49,043 nt of DNA from Vibrio owensii CAIM 1854 = LMG 25443 (GCF_000817815.1 NZ_JPRD01000029.1:1-49043), one strand, 5' to 3'; shown: positions 18,260 to 26,041, counted from the stretch's first letter. Notes: generated by a model not told the origin, from the sequence alone. A program made the numbers and translations.

Positions 18260-18677
18260 AACTAAAATCCGTTTGGCTGGCTTATTTTTTGTTTCACTAA
18301 TGCTGTTGTGTTGGTTTTATCCTTCTTATAGCGTTTATTTGGATTACCTTGAGCTATTGAATCGAGCCGATACTGTGCAAGTTTCCGTTATTACCTTGTG
18401 GGTTCCTGTTGGTGTTTTTGGGGCTTTAGTGTGTGTGCTTTTTATGACACCTAAAGCATTGCTATATGGGAAGAAGATTAATGAACTTTATTCTCAAAGA
18501 GCTATGCAGTTAGCTAACAAAATTAGTATTTATTTTGCATTGGCAGGCGTGGCATTTGCTGCTGGCTGGACATATCACTCTATCGACTTGTTAGAAAAAT
18601 ATGGGTACGTATACAGCCGAGATTTAACAAAAGTCACTCCAACAGGAGTGCACTTGATGTACGTTAAAGCTCGATGA
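18249..18677 (+). CDS. Membrane immunity protein for the upstream effector
   Basis: This 142-aa inner-membrane protein has three predicted membrane helices (about 7-27, 47-66 and 91-109). The GTG start at 18249 lies inside the effector gene and gives an 11-bp overlap, so translation is coupled. A polytopic membrane partner is what a cell needs against a toxin acting on its own inner membrane. The immunity role is inferred from position, size and topology, as I recognise no named family. Confidence 0.6.
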   Translation: MRYKTKIRLAGLFFVSLMLLCWFYPSYSVYLDYLELLNRADTVQVSVITLWVPVGVFGALVCVLFMTPKALLYGKKINELYSQRAMQLANKISIYFALAGVAFAAGWTYHSIDLLEKYGYVYSRDLTKVTPTGVHLMYVKAR

Positions 18678-18830
18678 TTGAACTTAACGGCACTTAATCC
18701 GAACCCAGCCAATACTTTTCTGGTGCGATGTTGCTCATCGCACTAGCCCTTCACAACAACTTTGCAATACCTGTGATTATTCGTAGCTTTCTAAATTAGA
18801 GAAGGCACTGACAAGGTTTTGTCCATCTTC

Positions 18831-18860
18831 GAGCCAGCTAGATCTGTGCTGGCTCATTTA
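18831..18860 (+). terminator. Hairpin downstream of the effector-immunity pair
   Basis: Stem GAGCCAGC / GCTGGCTC (18831-18838 and 18848-18855) is followed by ATTTAT. A second perfect 8-bp hairpin, GTGCGATG / CATCGCAC, lies at 18723-18743. Neither has a long T-run. The 290 bp around them hold no gene. Confidence 0.5.
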
Positions 18861-19197
18861 TGCCCCATTCAAAGTTAGAATTAGGGATCATGCTTGTATC
18901 GAATATCTGTTTTGCAATAATTATTTTTAATGATGCTGTTGATTTCAATTCAGCCTTTCACTTTTTATGTCATTGATTTTATGGACAATAAAAATCAATC
19001 AAGAAATAGATATCTATTATGTTCATATAGTGTATAGTGTCAGAAGCTCAAACGATGAGCTATTAGTAAAATATTTAGTTCAAGATCTTCTCAGTTTTTA
19101 TTCGATTAAATTCGTCATATTTATCCTGCGATACCTTTTTCTTCATTCCTTATTTAGTAGCTTTCTTTTTAACTTAATCAATGTATCGAGATATATT

Positions 19198-19410
19198 ATG
19201 TCAAATAAATCAACAGGCTTAGTAAAATGGTTTAATGAATCCAAAGGTTTTGGATTTATCACTCCTGATAACGGCGGTTCTGACCTATTTGTTCACTTCA
19301 AATCAATTGTTAGTGATGGCTTCAAAACATTATCTGAAGGCCAAAAGGTTTCTTTTGTTGTTGAACAAGGTAACAAAGGTCCTCAAGCGGATAATGTTAC
19401 GTTAGTGTAA
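19198..19410 (+). CDS. Cold-shock protein (CspA family), first copy
   Basis: This 70-aa single cold-shock domain protein binds single-stranded RNA and DNA and can melt mRNA structure. RNP1 (KGFGFI) and RNP2 (LFVHF) are intact. ATG 19198 gives the family-standard length; the frame is open upstream to 18967 but that part does not resemble coding sequence. The long AT-rich 5' region probably contains promoter and leader. A strong terminator follows at 19420-19450. It is one of two csp genes on the element, in opposite orientations and with unrelated leaders. Confidence 0.92.
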   Translation: MSNKSTGLVKWFNESKGFGFITPDNGGSDLFVHFKSIVSDGFKTLSEGQKVSFVVEQGNKGPQADNVTLV

Positions 19411-19419
19411 GATATTTAT

Positions 19420-19450
19420 AAAAAGTCTCTTCTGTCGAGGAGACTTTTTT
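19420..19450 (+). terminator. Terminator of the first cold-shock gene
   Basis: The perfect 10-bp stem AAAAAGTCTC / GAGACTTTTT has a 10-nt loop and ends in a T-run. It lies 9 nt after the csp stop. Confidence 0.88.
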
Positions 19451-19529
19451 ACTTTATTTTTTAATAAAGATTCTGAACGTTCGAAATACGAATAAAATAA
19501 ATTTTTGGATCGATAAGATAAGAAGCAAT

Positions 19530-19730
19530 ATGAGAAAACCAGTAAGAAAATCAAGCAAGAAAACACAGAAAAACAACTTCGAAGAACGATTCGCCGCGAT
19601 GGTAAAAGAATATCAAGAAGCGAAAGAAATTCTCGACTCTATGACTGAAAGTTCATCAGAATATTTAGCACAGAAAAAAGCATGCGATAAACTTTTTGCA
19701 AACGCGGAACGATACATTAATAAGAGATAA
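19530..19730 (+). CDS. Small basic hypothetical protein (66 aa)
   Basis: This short, charged, helical frame has a lysine/arginine-rich start (MRKPVRKSSKKTQK) and a coiled-coil-like middle (ERFAAMVKEYQEAKEIL). The ribosome-binding site is weak (AAGAAG). It is followed by two other small frames in the same orientation, suggesting one short operon. No family is recognised. Confidence 0.45.
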   Translation: MRKPVRKSSKKTQKNNFEERFAAMVKEYQEAKEILDSMTESSSEYLAQKKACDKLFANAERYINKR

Positions 19731-19795
19731 TGAATTGAAATGGCTTTATTCTAATCTGAATAAAATCATCTTTCTTAGCATCAATAGGATGATAT

Positions 19796-19954
19796 ATGAG
19801 CAAGTTACCTAAACCGACACAAAAGCAGAAGCAATTTAGTATTAATCAGAAAGGGACTAAACGAATACCAGAAGAGTTGAAAAAAATGGGTGTTCGCAAA
19901 CGCATAGAAGAGATTGAAGAACAAAAAAAGTGGGATAAAGAGTGGGGACTATGA
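19796..19954 (+). CDS. Small hypothetical protein (52 aa)
   Basis: This 52-aa frame, MSKLPKPTQK to KEWGL, starts at ATG 19796 with AGGA at 19786-19789. It is highly charged and helical (RKRIEEIEEQKKWDKEW). Its stop overlaps the start of the next frame in an ATGA arrangement (19951-19954), which is good evidence that both are translated. The function is unknown; a pair of small proteins this tightly linked could be a toxin-antitoxin or regulatory pair, but nothing proves it. Confidence 0.5.
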   Translation: MSKLPKPTQKQKQFSINQKGTKRIPEELKKMGVRKRIEEIEEQKKWDKEWGL

Positions 19955-20136
19955 GTTCACGAAACCTCTCTGAGCTTATCAATACGACACTCCTCTTACA
20001 TTCCGAAAAGCTGAGCAACTTGGACCGAGACATGCTGACAAGTTTACGAGATCAACTTAATCGTGAGCAAACCTTGTCAGACAAACAATCCAAACTGTGT
20101 CAAAGGCTACTACGAAAAACGAATCATGATTGCTAA
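19951..20136 (+). CDS. Small hypothetical protein (61 aa), coupled to the upstream frame
   Basis: The frame starts at ATG 19951, overlapping the preceding stop codon by ATGA. It reads MSSRNLSELI to RLLRKTNHDC, soluble and helical. The GTG at 19942 is an alternative start but the overlap favours 19951. No domain is recognised. Confidence 0.5.
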   Translation: MSSRNLSELINTTLLLHSEKLSNLDRDMLTSLRDQLNREQTLSDKQSKLCQRLLRKTNHDC

Positions 20137-20759
20137 CCAACGTCAGTCTTCACAGCTATCTACCCAGCTATCATCAAGCATCAAGCGTTATTCGACTTAG
20201 CATCTGATCCATTAAATCTCTAATCTTAATTAGTATTGCACCCTCTGGCGCATGATGCTCAGCTGAGCGCTTGGCGTTCGTTAGACTTTTCATGAAGATA
20301 GTTTCGCTATCCATCACGGTGTGTTTTAGGTCGGCATGGTCCTATTCCTTTTGAGGAGACGTAGTGGTGTGATGCTTTCAATATGGCATTGTTTCACGCT
20401 TAAACGTTCGAACTGACTTGGTTTCTGCCTAAAAGCTGGACTAGGCAAGCAACTGATTATCAAGGAGTATGGACGGCAAAAAACCATCATAGAATGGTTA
20501 TTACCTCATCTCACAAACCTGAGCACTACGAGTATGTTTCATCGCTTCTACAGTTTAAGCAACTTAACGTTCCACTTGTCATAATATGATGTGTGCCCCA
20601 GATATTTCGTTGTTGCTATTTCCAAAGCTCATCTGTTGAAGAGCATAGTCTTTCTATGAGCAACCTTGTACAAACCTTACATTCAATATAATAAAATTTT
20701 TTTAGTGTATGATTCGCACTTTTTTAACTTAAACCAGATCTTCTTTCTACCGTGATTTT
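20137..20759. other. Gene-poor region on the element
   Basis: These 620 bp contain no intact gene. Between about 20420 and 20590 short stretches read like protein (KQLIIKEYGRQKTIIEWLL in one frame). They could be remains of a decayed gene, possibly a transposase, but I cannot identify the parent family. Confidence 0.3.
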
Positions 20760-20915
20760 TCAAAGTAGTTCCTCCAAAACAACACCAGTCTCACCGTTAG
20801 CAATCCTTTGGAGAAGGCTATTCATCTTTATTTTTTTATGTATTGATGTTTCTTTATTTTGAATAGATTTGTTTTTATTATTTCTATTCTCATTATTAAA
20901 TATTTGATTAGACAT
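20760..20915 (-). CDS. 51-aa frame driven by a duplicated cold-shock leader
   Basis: The 51-codon frame starts at 20915 and ends at a TGA (20762-20760). Its upstream 155 bases, Shine-Dalgarno (AGGGG, 7 nt spacing) and first four codons (MSNQ) are nearly the same as those of the cold-shock gene at 21118-21327. After codon 4 it diverges completely: an Asn/Lys-rich segment, then MNSLLQRIANGETGVVLEELL. It is therefore either a new small gene under cold-shock control or a csp gene whose body was replaced. The function is unknown. Confidence 0.55.
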   Translation of the reverse strand: MSNQIFNNENRNNKNKSIQNKETSIHKKIKMNSLLQRIANGETGVVLEELL

Positions 20916-21070
20916 ATTATGCCCCTTTATAAAAAATTATAATTAAGGTGCACTGAACATAAGTATTTTTAGGATAGGTAATTAAGGAGATTACAGAGAG
21001 AAACTTGCTAGGGATTACGCTGGAAAACTATCTTTATATTTTATCTTGAAACAAATCTTTGTCAGAGCAA
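20904..21070 (-). repeat. Cold-shock leader repeat, copy 1
   Basis: This 167-bp block is nearly identical to 21316-21481 in the same orientation, with a few substitutions and small indels. It holds the promoter-proximal leader, the Shine-Dalgarno site and the first codons. On this strand it reads toward the 51-aa frame. Confidence 0.88.
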
Positions 21071-21117
21071 CTACCTCGCCAGGCGTATGACGAGGCAGTG
21101 TAAATTCAATTGTAAGA

Positions 21118-21327
21118 CTAAATAGTCGTTACATTTTCTGCTTGAAGGCCTTTAGGACCTTTACCTACAGTAAAGGAAACCTGCTCGCCTTCAATAAGCT
21201 TCTTAAAGCCATCGCCTAAAATGCTTCTGAAATGAACAAATAAATCATCGCCATTTTCTTGAGAAATAAAACCAAAACCTTTAGTTTCGTTAAACCACTT
21301 TACTGTACCAATTACTTGATTAGACAT
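21118..21327 (-). CDS. Cold-shock protein (CspA family), second copy
   Basis: This 69-aa single cold-shock domain protein has RNP1 KGFGFI and RNP2 LFVHF, and is about two-thirds identical to the copy at 19198-19410 by eye. The ATG at 21327 follows AGGGG with 7 nt spacing. The leader of about 155 nt is typical in length for cold-inducible csp mRNAs, whose leaders control translation at low temperature. A near-identical leader lies just downstream in front of a different frame. Confidence 0.93.
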   Translation of the reverse strand: MSNQVIGTVKWFNETKGFGFISQENGDDLFVHFRSILGDGFKKLIEGEQVSFTVGKGPKGLQAENVTTI

Positions 21328-21481
21328 ATTATGCCCCTTATAAAATTAAAATTAAGGTGCACTGAACATAGGTATTATTTTAGGATAGAGCATTAAGGAG
21401 ATTACAGAGAGAAACTTGCTAGGGATGACGCTGGAAAACTTTCTTTATATTTTATCTTGAAACAACTCTGTGTCAGAGCAA
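21316..21481 (-). repeat. Cold-shock leader repeat, copy 2
   Basis: This is the leader of the csp gene at 21118-21327 and a direct repeat of 20904-21070. The two copies flank the csp coding region, so recombination between them would delete the csp gene and leave one leader. Confidence 0.88.
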
Positions 21482-21610
21482 AGACCACTATACAGATTAA
21501 TTAAAAAAAATATACCTTTATTTTAAATTAATTTTTATATCATCTATTCAAACGCATTTTATCACAAAGGGTTCATCTTGATTCCGACGTTTTGCAGTTG
21601 GGAACATTAA

Positions 21611-21841
21611 GCAATAAATCAATACTGCCAAACGGCCTTTTTTGAGAGAGACTTGCTTGCGGCTGCCAAACTCGCCTTTGTCCAACGGCTTGCTGACGGG
21701 GTAGATCATCGTAACGCAAAACTGCACGGACATGATATGGCAGAGGAAGTTGCTGGCGCATTTCCAGATATTGATGAATTAGAAAAAGATGTAGCAGACC
21801 TTGATGAGTACTTTACTAACCTGAAAAAACGAAGAAAATAA
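21611..21841 (+). pseudogene. C-terminal remnant of an unidentified gene
   Basis: An open frame runs from just after a stop at 21608-21610 to TAA at 21841 without a plausible start near its beginning; the first in-frame start-like codon is TTG at 21653. The encoded tail is protein-like (LAAAKLAFVQRLADGVDHRNAKL, then an acidic segment DELEKDVADLDEYF). I read it as the end of a gene whose front part was lost. A perfect hairpin follows at 21853-21876. The parent family is not recognised. Confidence 0.35.
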
Positions 21842-21852
21842 ATGTTTGAATA

Positions 21853-21876
21853 GGAGACATAGCCCCCTATGTCTCC
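21853..21876. other. Perfect 10-bp hairpin
   Basis: GGAGACATAG / CTATGTCTCC with a CCCC loop lies 12 nt after the truncated gene. It lacks a T-run, so terminator function is uncertain. Confidence 0.5.
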
Positions 21877-22011
21877 TGTAATCATATATCTTATCTTGAG
21901 CTGCACCAGTATAGTGGCATAGTTAATTTAGTCACTAGAATAGATATCTTGTAATACCATTGGTAATCCATGAAGTGCTAATTTAGGTAAAGGGGTAACT
22001 CAGAAATGTCC

Positions 22012-22041
22012 AAAAAAGAGCTAGCTGCCGTGCCTAGCTCT
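22012..22041 (-). terminator. Terminator of the 297/133-aa gene pair
   Basis: Read on the minus strand, the stem AGAGCTAG / CTAGCTCT has a 9-nt loop and runs into TTTTTT. It lies about 125 nt beyond the 22168 stop. The T-run leads into one copy of an 18-base repeat also present near 17047. Confidence 0.75.
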
Positions 22042-22167
22042 GTTTTGCACAAAAGCACTTTAGCCCAGGAATACTGCTTGTTGTTACTCCAAGCATTTTT
22101 ACCTTAGTTAAACTCGAAGAACTAAAAAGCAAAGCCTGCTTTTAGTAATTGTGGGTGTAATGACTAC

Positions 22168-22569
22168 TCATGTATCGGACGACAAACTTGCTATTTTAGC
22201 TTGCATGGAGAAAGCTAAATGAGATAAGAATGCATAACTAAACAATGTAAATGCGAAGAATATATTTTTAACAACATGCCACCAAAAACCAAGTTCTTTT
22301 GTCAGTAATAACACATATAAAATCAGAGCTACGGAGGCAACTAACCGCAATAAATTTGTAAACAGAACAAAATTATCAGCGTTCTCTCCCTTATAGCCCT
22401 TTAAAGCCTCATACCTGGCTGCAAGCTGACCCCACATTATGCATGATGCGATAGCAGGATCTGAGATATAAAAAAGTTCAGTCGCGCTACCTTCTGCTAA
22501 ACGAAACATCAGCACTGCGATAAAAGGGAGGATTATAAATACTAGCTCATTAATAGCACGGCTAAGCAT
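22168..22569 (-). CDS. Small polytopic membrane protein, partner of the upstream 297-aa protein
   Basis: This 133-aa inner-membrane protein has three to four hydrophobic segments (about 8-24, possibly 35-52, 72-90 and 99-120). Its start overlaps the end of the preceding gene by 8 bp, so the two are translationally coupled. It is not a recognised family. A soluble partner with a small membrane protein is a common layout for abortive-infection systems and toxin-immunity pairs; which applies here is unknown. Confidence 0.6.
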   Translation of the reverse strand: MLSRAINELVFIILPFIAVLMFRLAEGSATELFYISDPAIASCIMWGQLAARYEALKGYKGENADNFVLFTNLLRLVASVALILYVLLLTKELGFWWHVVKNIFFAFTLFSYAFLSHLAFSMQAKIASLSSDT

Positions 22570-23455
22570 TCTCTTGATCGTCCATTAACAATTGCATCAT
22601 TTCTGTGCGAGGAATTACTCCGTGAACGGCCTCAATCTCGTGCCTGACCCGCTTCATTTTGTCGGTCATATACACTCTAAGATCTACTCGTAAGCCATCA
22701 CCAGGAAGTATTGTTACTTGTCGGTTAAACCAGTTTTCTAGCCAATCTGCGTGTGTGATTTTTGCACTAAATTCTTGTCTACCCGTTACTTTGCAAAGCC
22801 ACTTAAATCGCCATGTATTCCCACTAAAAGCAGCGTTTACTATTTCTAAAGCAATTTTTTCATGCGGAAAGTCTTTCTCGGAAGAGTATATTTCATCAAC
22901 ACTCTTGCTAATTGAGATACTTTTGCCAATCCTTTTATTTGGCTCTACACTTTTATCACCGATACCAACATATACTTTATCTTGTTCTGTTAGTTGGATT
23001 CTTATTGCATTCAGAGCTTTTTCCGCACCTTTAGCTATTCGGTAATCATCTATATGGGTGATTTTTAAAGCAGAGCTGGCATCATTTTCAAATGAATCAA
23101 CTACTTCTTTATGAAGTTCATTTGCTAGATTCTTAAAAGGTTCTCGAGTGTTATGTTCAGCAGGTTTGCCCAAAAAACTCTCTATCTTCTTTTGAACCTT
23201 AAGTAAAAAGTTGTCTTTTTCGTAAGCTGTTCCATCCGTATTTTTTAATGAATTATTTTGAACGCCAACTACAGAACCTTCAATTGTACGAGAGAGCTTA
23301 GAAGATAAGCGCAATTGCAAGCCTGTCGAGTCAATAACTGCTTGCTGTATTTCATTTATGCCATCTATGAGGTCTCCCATCGCATGAAAAACACGAGACG
23401 AGTTTTCTTCATCTCTCGAGTAGTCTATTTTTATCCCAAACTGTAAGTTGCTCAT
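22562..23455 (-). CDS. Hypothetical soluble protein, first gene of a two-gene unit (297 aa)
   Basis: This 297-aa protein has no signal peptide or membrane segment. The first 160 residues are helical and charged; the rest looks alpha/beta (TEQDKVYVGIGDKS, NTWRFKWLCKVTG, LRVDLRVYMTDKMKRV). I recognise no domain. It starts at ATG 23455 after AAGAG and ends overlapping the membrane-protein gene. Being on a cargo-carrying element beside a HipA module, it is a candidate defence or conflict gene. Confidence 0.6.
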   Translation of the reverse strand: MSNLQFGIKIDYSRDEENSSRVFHAMGDLIDGINEIQQAVIDSTGLQLRLSSKLSRTIEGSVVGVQNNSLKNTDGTAYEKDNFLLKVQKKIESFLGKPAEHNTREPFKNLANELHKEVVDSFENDASSALKITHIDDYRIAKGAEKALNAIRIQLTEQDKVYVGIGDKSVEPNKRIGKSISISKSVDEIYSSEKDFPHEKIALEIVNAAFSGNTWRFKWLCKVTGRQEFSAKITHADWLENWFNRQVTILPGDGLRVDLRVYMTDKMKRVRHEIEAVHGVIPRTEMMQLLMDDQENA

Positions 23456-23613
23456 TTTTTAGCTCTTTATGTCGTTTGTACAAAACGTAGCATATGATGC
23501 ATGAATCTATCTATCGGCCAATTCAAAAAGCTTCATAACTTTTTGTTCTGAGAAGATCCTCATTCAACATCTTCCTCATATTTTCAGTAAAAATGAAACT
23601 AAGCTGTTAGACC

Positions 23614-23823
23614 TTAGGGCAGAAGCTCCTTGACATCACATTCCAAGGTCTCTGCAATCTTATACAATTTTTCAAGCGTGATATTGATTTTACCGCGTTC
23701 GATACGACTCATGTAGCTTCTGTCTATCTCTGCGAGTAGCGCGAGTTTTTCTTGAGGTAAGCCTCTGGATTTTCTAACTTTTACAATACGTTGGCCTACA
23801 GCTTCGGCAAGTTTCGTGTTCAT
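23614..23823 (-). CDS. XRE-family (HipB-like) transcriptional repressor
   Basis: This 69-aa protein is a single helix-turn-helix domain of the Xre/Cro type (GLPQEKLALLAEIDRSYMSR as recognition region, ERGKINITLEKLYKIAETL after it). HipB-type antitoxins bind operators and repress their operon and bind the HipA kinase. Here the gene is divergent from the hipA unit, across 105 bp containing a palindrome that overlaps a good promoter. It is very probably the regulator of that unit; direct binding to HipA is inferred. Confidence 0.8.
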   Translation of the reverse strand: MNTKLAEAVGQRIVKVRKSRGLPQEKLALLAEIDRSYMSRIERGKINITLEKLYKIAETLECDVKELLP

Positions 23824-23863
23824 GTTTTTTATTTATGAAATTAATTTCTTGAACAATGCATGC

Positions 23864-23894
23864 TTGCGGCTTATATGACCACGGATTATAATCC
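23864..23894 (+). promoter_or_regulatory. Promoter overlapped by palindromic operator
   Basis: TTGCGG (23864-23869), a 17-bp spacer and TATAAT (23887-23892) form a good promoter for the rightward hipA unit. The -10 box sits inside the perfect palindrome GGATTATAATCC (23883-23894). E. coli HipB also uses operators built on TATCC/GGATA arms, so this is a likely binding site for the divergent XRE protein. Confidence 0.6.
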
Positions 23895-23928
23895 TCATAA
23901 TTGGTGTAATTGATTAATTTTTGATCAG

Positions 23929-24468
23929 ATGAAGATAAAAATCAGAAAAGAGTTATTTCTCGCTATTTATAACAATGAACATTTCTCAGCTAACGACTTA
24001 AAGTCCTTTCCATTAGACAGTGATGAAAAAGAATACTTATCGGATGAATACGTCGAAAAAAAATTGAAGGAAATGTCGTTTATCGGCGCAGTCCTTTCGT
24101 GCGGTTTCGATAAGCATGGTGATGAGATGTTTTCCAAAGGTTTTATGTTTAACCATATCGACTGGGAGGTTGTTGATTACGACAATTATAGTGAGGATTC
24201 GAATTATCTTTCTCTCAAGAGAGAAAGTCTCTTGACGATTTTGCAAGATAAACAGTCAGCTCTGTCAGAGTCCTATTCTCTTCATAAAAGGGCATGGAAG
24301 CATTTCAATCAGTTGTGTGCTCAACACTCAGAACTTCGGCCGTGTTTAGACCAATATATATCCGAGCATGACAATTGTAGATTGGATATCAAAGCGGAAA
24401 TGCTAGCTGTAGAAAATGCCATTACCTTCTACAAAAACATAAAGCAACCAGTAGAGAATGGGAGTTAA
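23929..24468 (+). CDS. Hypothetical protein upstream of the HipA kinase (179 aa)
   Basis: This soluble, acidic 179-aa protein has a long helical C-terminal half (QSALSESYSLHKRAWKHFNQ onward). It does not resemble HipS or HipB. It is the first gene of the rightward unit and overlaps hipA by 11 bp. A classical hipBA operon has the small antitoxin in this position, so this protein may be a third component or an alternative antitoxin. Confidence 0.6.
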   Translation: MKIKIRKELFLAIYNNEHFSANDLKSFPLDSDEKEYLSDEYVEKKLKEMSFIGAVLSCGFDKHGDEMFSKGFMFNHIDWEVVDYDNYSEDSNYLSLKRESLLTILQDKQSALSESYSLHKRAWKHFNQLCAQHSELRPCLDQYISEHDNCRLDIKAEMLAVENAITFYKNIKQPVENGS

Positions 24469-25777
24469 TTTGTACAACTCTATACTTTACGTATATGCCA
24501 CAAACAACGGCATGCTCGTTGGGCAGTTCATTCAACAGTCGAAGAACAACTTGTCATTCTCATATTCTGATGAATGGTTAGCACACGATTCAGCCTTCCC
24601 GATTTCGCTTAGCCTGCCACTAATAAAAGGTGAGAATTCATCGTTTAATGTATTGAATTTTATAAATAATCTCCTTCCTGACGTAATGGAAGACCGACTA
24701 GATCTCGCGCACTCAGTGGGTGTGCAATCCGTCGATGCACTCACTTTACTCTCTAAAATTGGTCACGATTGCATCGGTGGCGTTATGTTTACCGACAGCA
24801 AGGAACCTCTAAGCATAGGATGGGAATACCGAGAGATCTCTACAAGTGAGTTAGATGAACTTGTAACTAACCGTAAGTCATTTCTTCCTTTCTTTGTTGA
24901 TTACCGTCCGTGTATTTCGGGGACACAGAGAAAAACAACACTGATGAAGTTGAATGGCAAATGGTATGTACCCCAAGGTAAATCAATTAGCAGCCACATT
25001 ATCAAGTATCCGATGGATGCGATTACTCAAAGTAGCTCTGTACTAGATATGAGTAGCAGCATTGAGAACGAATTCATCTGCACTCAAATAGCCAAAGAGC
25101 TTGGATTTAAAGTACCCAATGTCGAGATAATAGCGACTGAATCAGGAGCTAAAGCACTTGCTGTCGAGCGGTTTGACAGGAGTTTTGGTGAAAGGAGCGT
25201 ATCTTGCAGGCATCAAGAAGACTTTTGCCAGATTCTTGGCGTTCCTGAACATCGAAAATATCAATCGGAGAATGGGTTAGGAATCACCAGCATTGCTGAT
25301 GTTTTAAATTTCTCAGCGGAAAGCAATGTAAATACTCATGATTTTTTTAAGTTTATGATATTACAGTATCTTCTTGGTGCTACCGATGGTCATCTCAAAA
25401 ACTTTTCAGTGCATATTGATCCAGAAGGACACTATCAGCTTACACCGTTCTACGATTTGCTATCAGCTTATCCTGTTGTAGGTCCCAAAGGATTAAATAA
25501 GCGAAAACTAAAGTTATCGATCGGCCTGAAAGCATCTAAAGGATATAAATACAACATCAACAAGATTTACTTACGACATATAGAGCAGACCGCTAGTCAG
25601 TTCGATATCAGCAATGATGAATGCCACGAGGTCGTATCTGGCTTTCTCGCTCAATTTAGTAACGCACTCAGCTCAATAGACAAACAGTTTCCAGCAGCGG
25701 AATTTGCGTTAGTAAAGGACGCAATATTTCAACATTCCACCGAAAACGTTGAGAAGTTGAACAGAACAATCAAATAA
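24458..25777 (+). CDS. hipA: HipA-family serine/threonine kinase toxin
   Basis: This 439-aa protein matches HipA (440 aa in E. coli), which phosphorylates glutamyl-tRNA synthetase and halts translation, causing dormancy. Visible landmarks are the N-terminal subdomain (GMLVGQF), an SGTQRKTTL motif near 154-162, AVERFDR, the catalytic aspartate D310 in GATDGHLKNF and the metal-binding D333 in FYDLLS. These align with D309 and D332 of E. coli HipA, so the kinase looks active. The start ATG overlaps the preceding gene. On a mobile element such a kinase may stabilise the element or act as an abortive-infection effector. Confidence 0.88.
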   Translation: MGVNLYNSILYVYATNNGMLVGQFIQQSKNNLSFSYSDEWLAHDSAFPISLSLPLIKGENSSFNVLNFINNLLPDVMEDRLDLAHSVGVQSVDALTLLSKIGHDCIGGVMFTDSKEPLSIGWEYREISTSELDELVTNRKSFLPFFVDYRPCISGTQRKTTLMKLNGKWYVPQGKSISSHIIKYPMDAITQSSSVLDMSSSIENEFICTQIAKELGFKVPNVEIIATESGAKALAVERFDRSFGERSVSCRHQEDFCQILGVPEHRKYQSENGLGITSIADVLNFSAESNVNTHDFFKFMILQYLLGATDGHLKNFSVHIDPEGHYQLTPFYDLLSAYPVVGPKGLNKRKLKLSIGLKASKGYKYNINKIYLRHIEQTASQFDISNDECHEVVSGFLAQFSNALSSIDKQFPAAEFALVKDAIFQHSTENVEKLNRTIK

Positions 25778-25786
25778 ACATCGCGG

Positions 25787-25800
25787 GTAACAATTGTTAC
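25787..25800. promoter_or_regulatory. 14-bp perfect palindrome, operator-like
   Basis: GTAACAATTGTTAC lies 10 nt after the hipA stop and 42 nt before the next start. It could be an operator for the following small genes. No binding protein is known. Confidence 0.4.
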
Positions 25801-25841
25801 TCTTTTTGCAAACATACTTCCGATCCAATGATGGGGGATAT

Positions 25842-26039
25842 ATGACAGGCAGCACTGCTCAAGAAAATAATACGACTCTTGATTTGCAGCAGTCTTTTGC
25901 TCTGCTAAGTGTCGATAAGAACGGTATTGTAACTATGAAATTTGGTGATGAAGTAACGGTTTTTATGAACGACAAATGCCCAGCTATCACTACAGATATA
26001 TTGAAGGTGATTGCATCAATAAAAAACGGGAGTAGTTAG
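25842..26039 (+). CDS. Small hypothetical protein (65 aa)
   Basis: The frame MTGSTAQENN to SIKNGSS starts at ATG 25842 behind GGGGG. An in-frame start at 25794 lacks a ribosome-binding site. The protein is small, acidic and probably mixed alpha/beta (KNGIVTMKFGDEVTVFM). The next frame begins 2 nt after its stop. No family is recognised. Confidence 0.55.
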   Translation: MTGSTAQENNTTLDLQQSFALLSVDKNGIVTMKFGDEVTVFMNDKCPAITTDILKVIASIKNGSS

Positions 26040-26041
26040 CA

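Noticed and set aside
18967..19197. In-frame N-terminal extension of the first cold-shock protein
   Set aside because: The 70-aa form from ATG 19198 matches the family length exactly, and the extension is AT-rich and not protein-like.
20420..20590. Defined insertion-sequence transposase remnant
   Set aside because: Short protein-like runs are present, but no catalytic motif or terminal repeats could be identified.
21548..21761. Two overlapping minus-strand frames of about 60 codons
   Set aside because: They lie antisense to the gene remnant and have no start signals.
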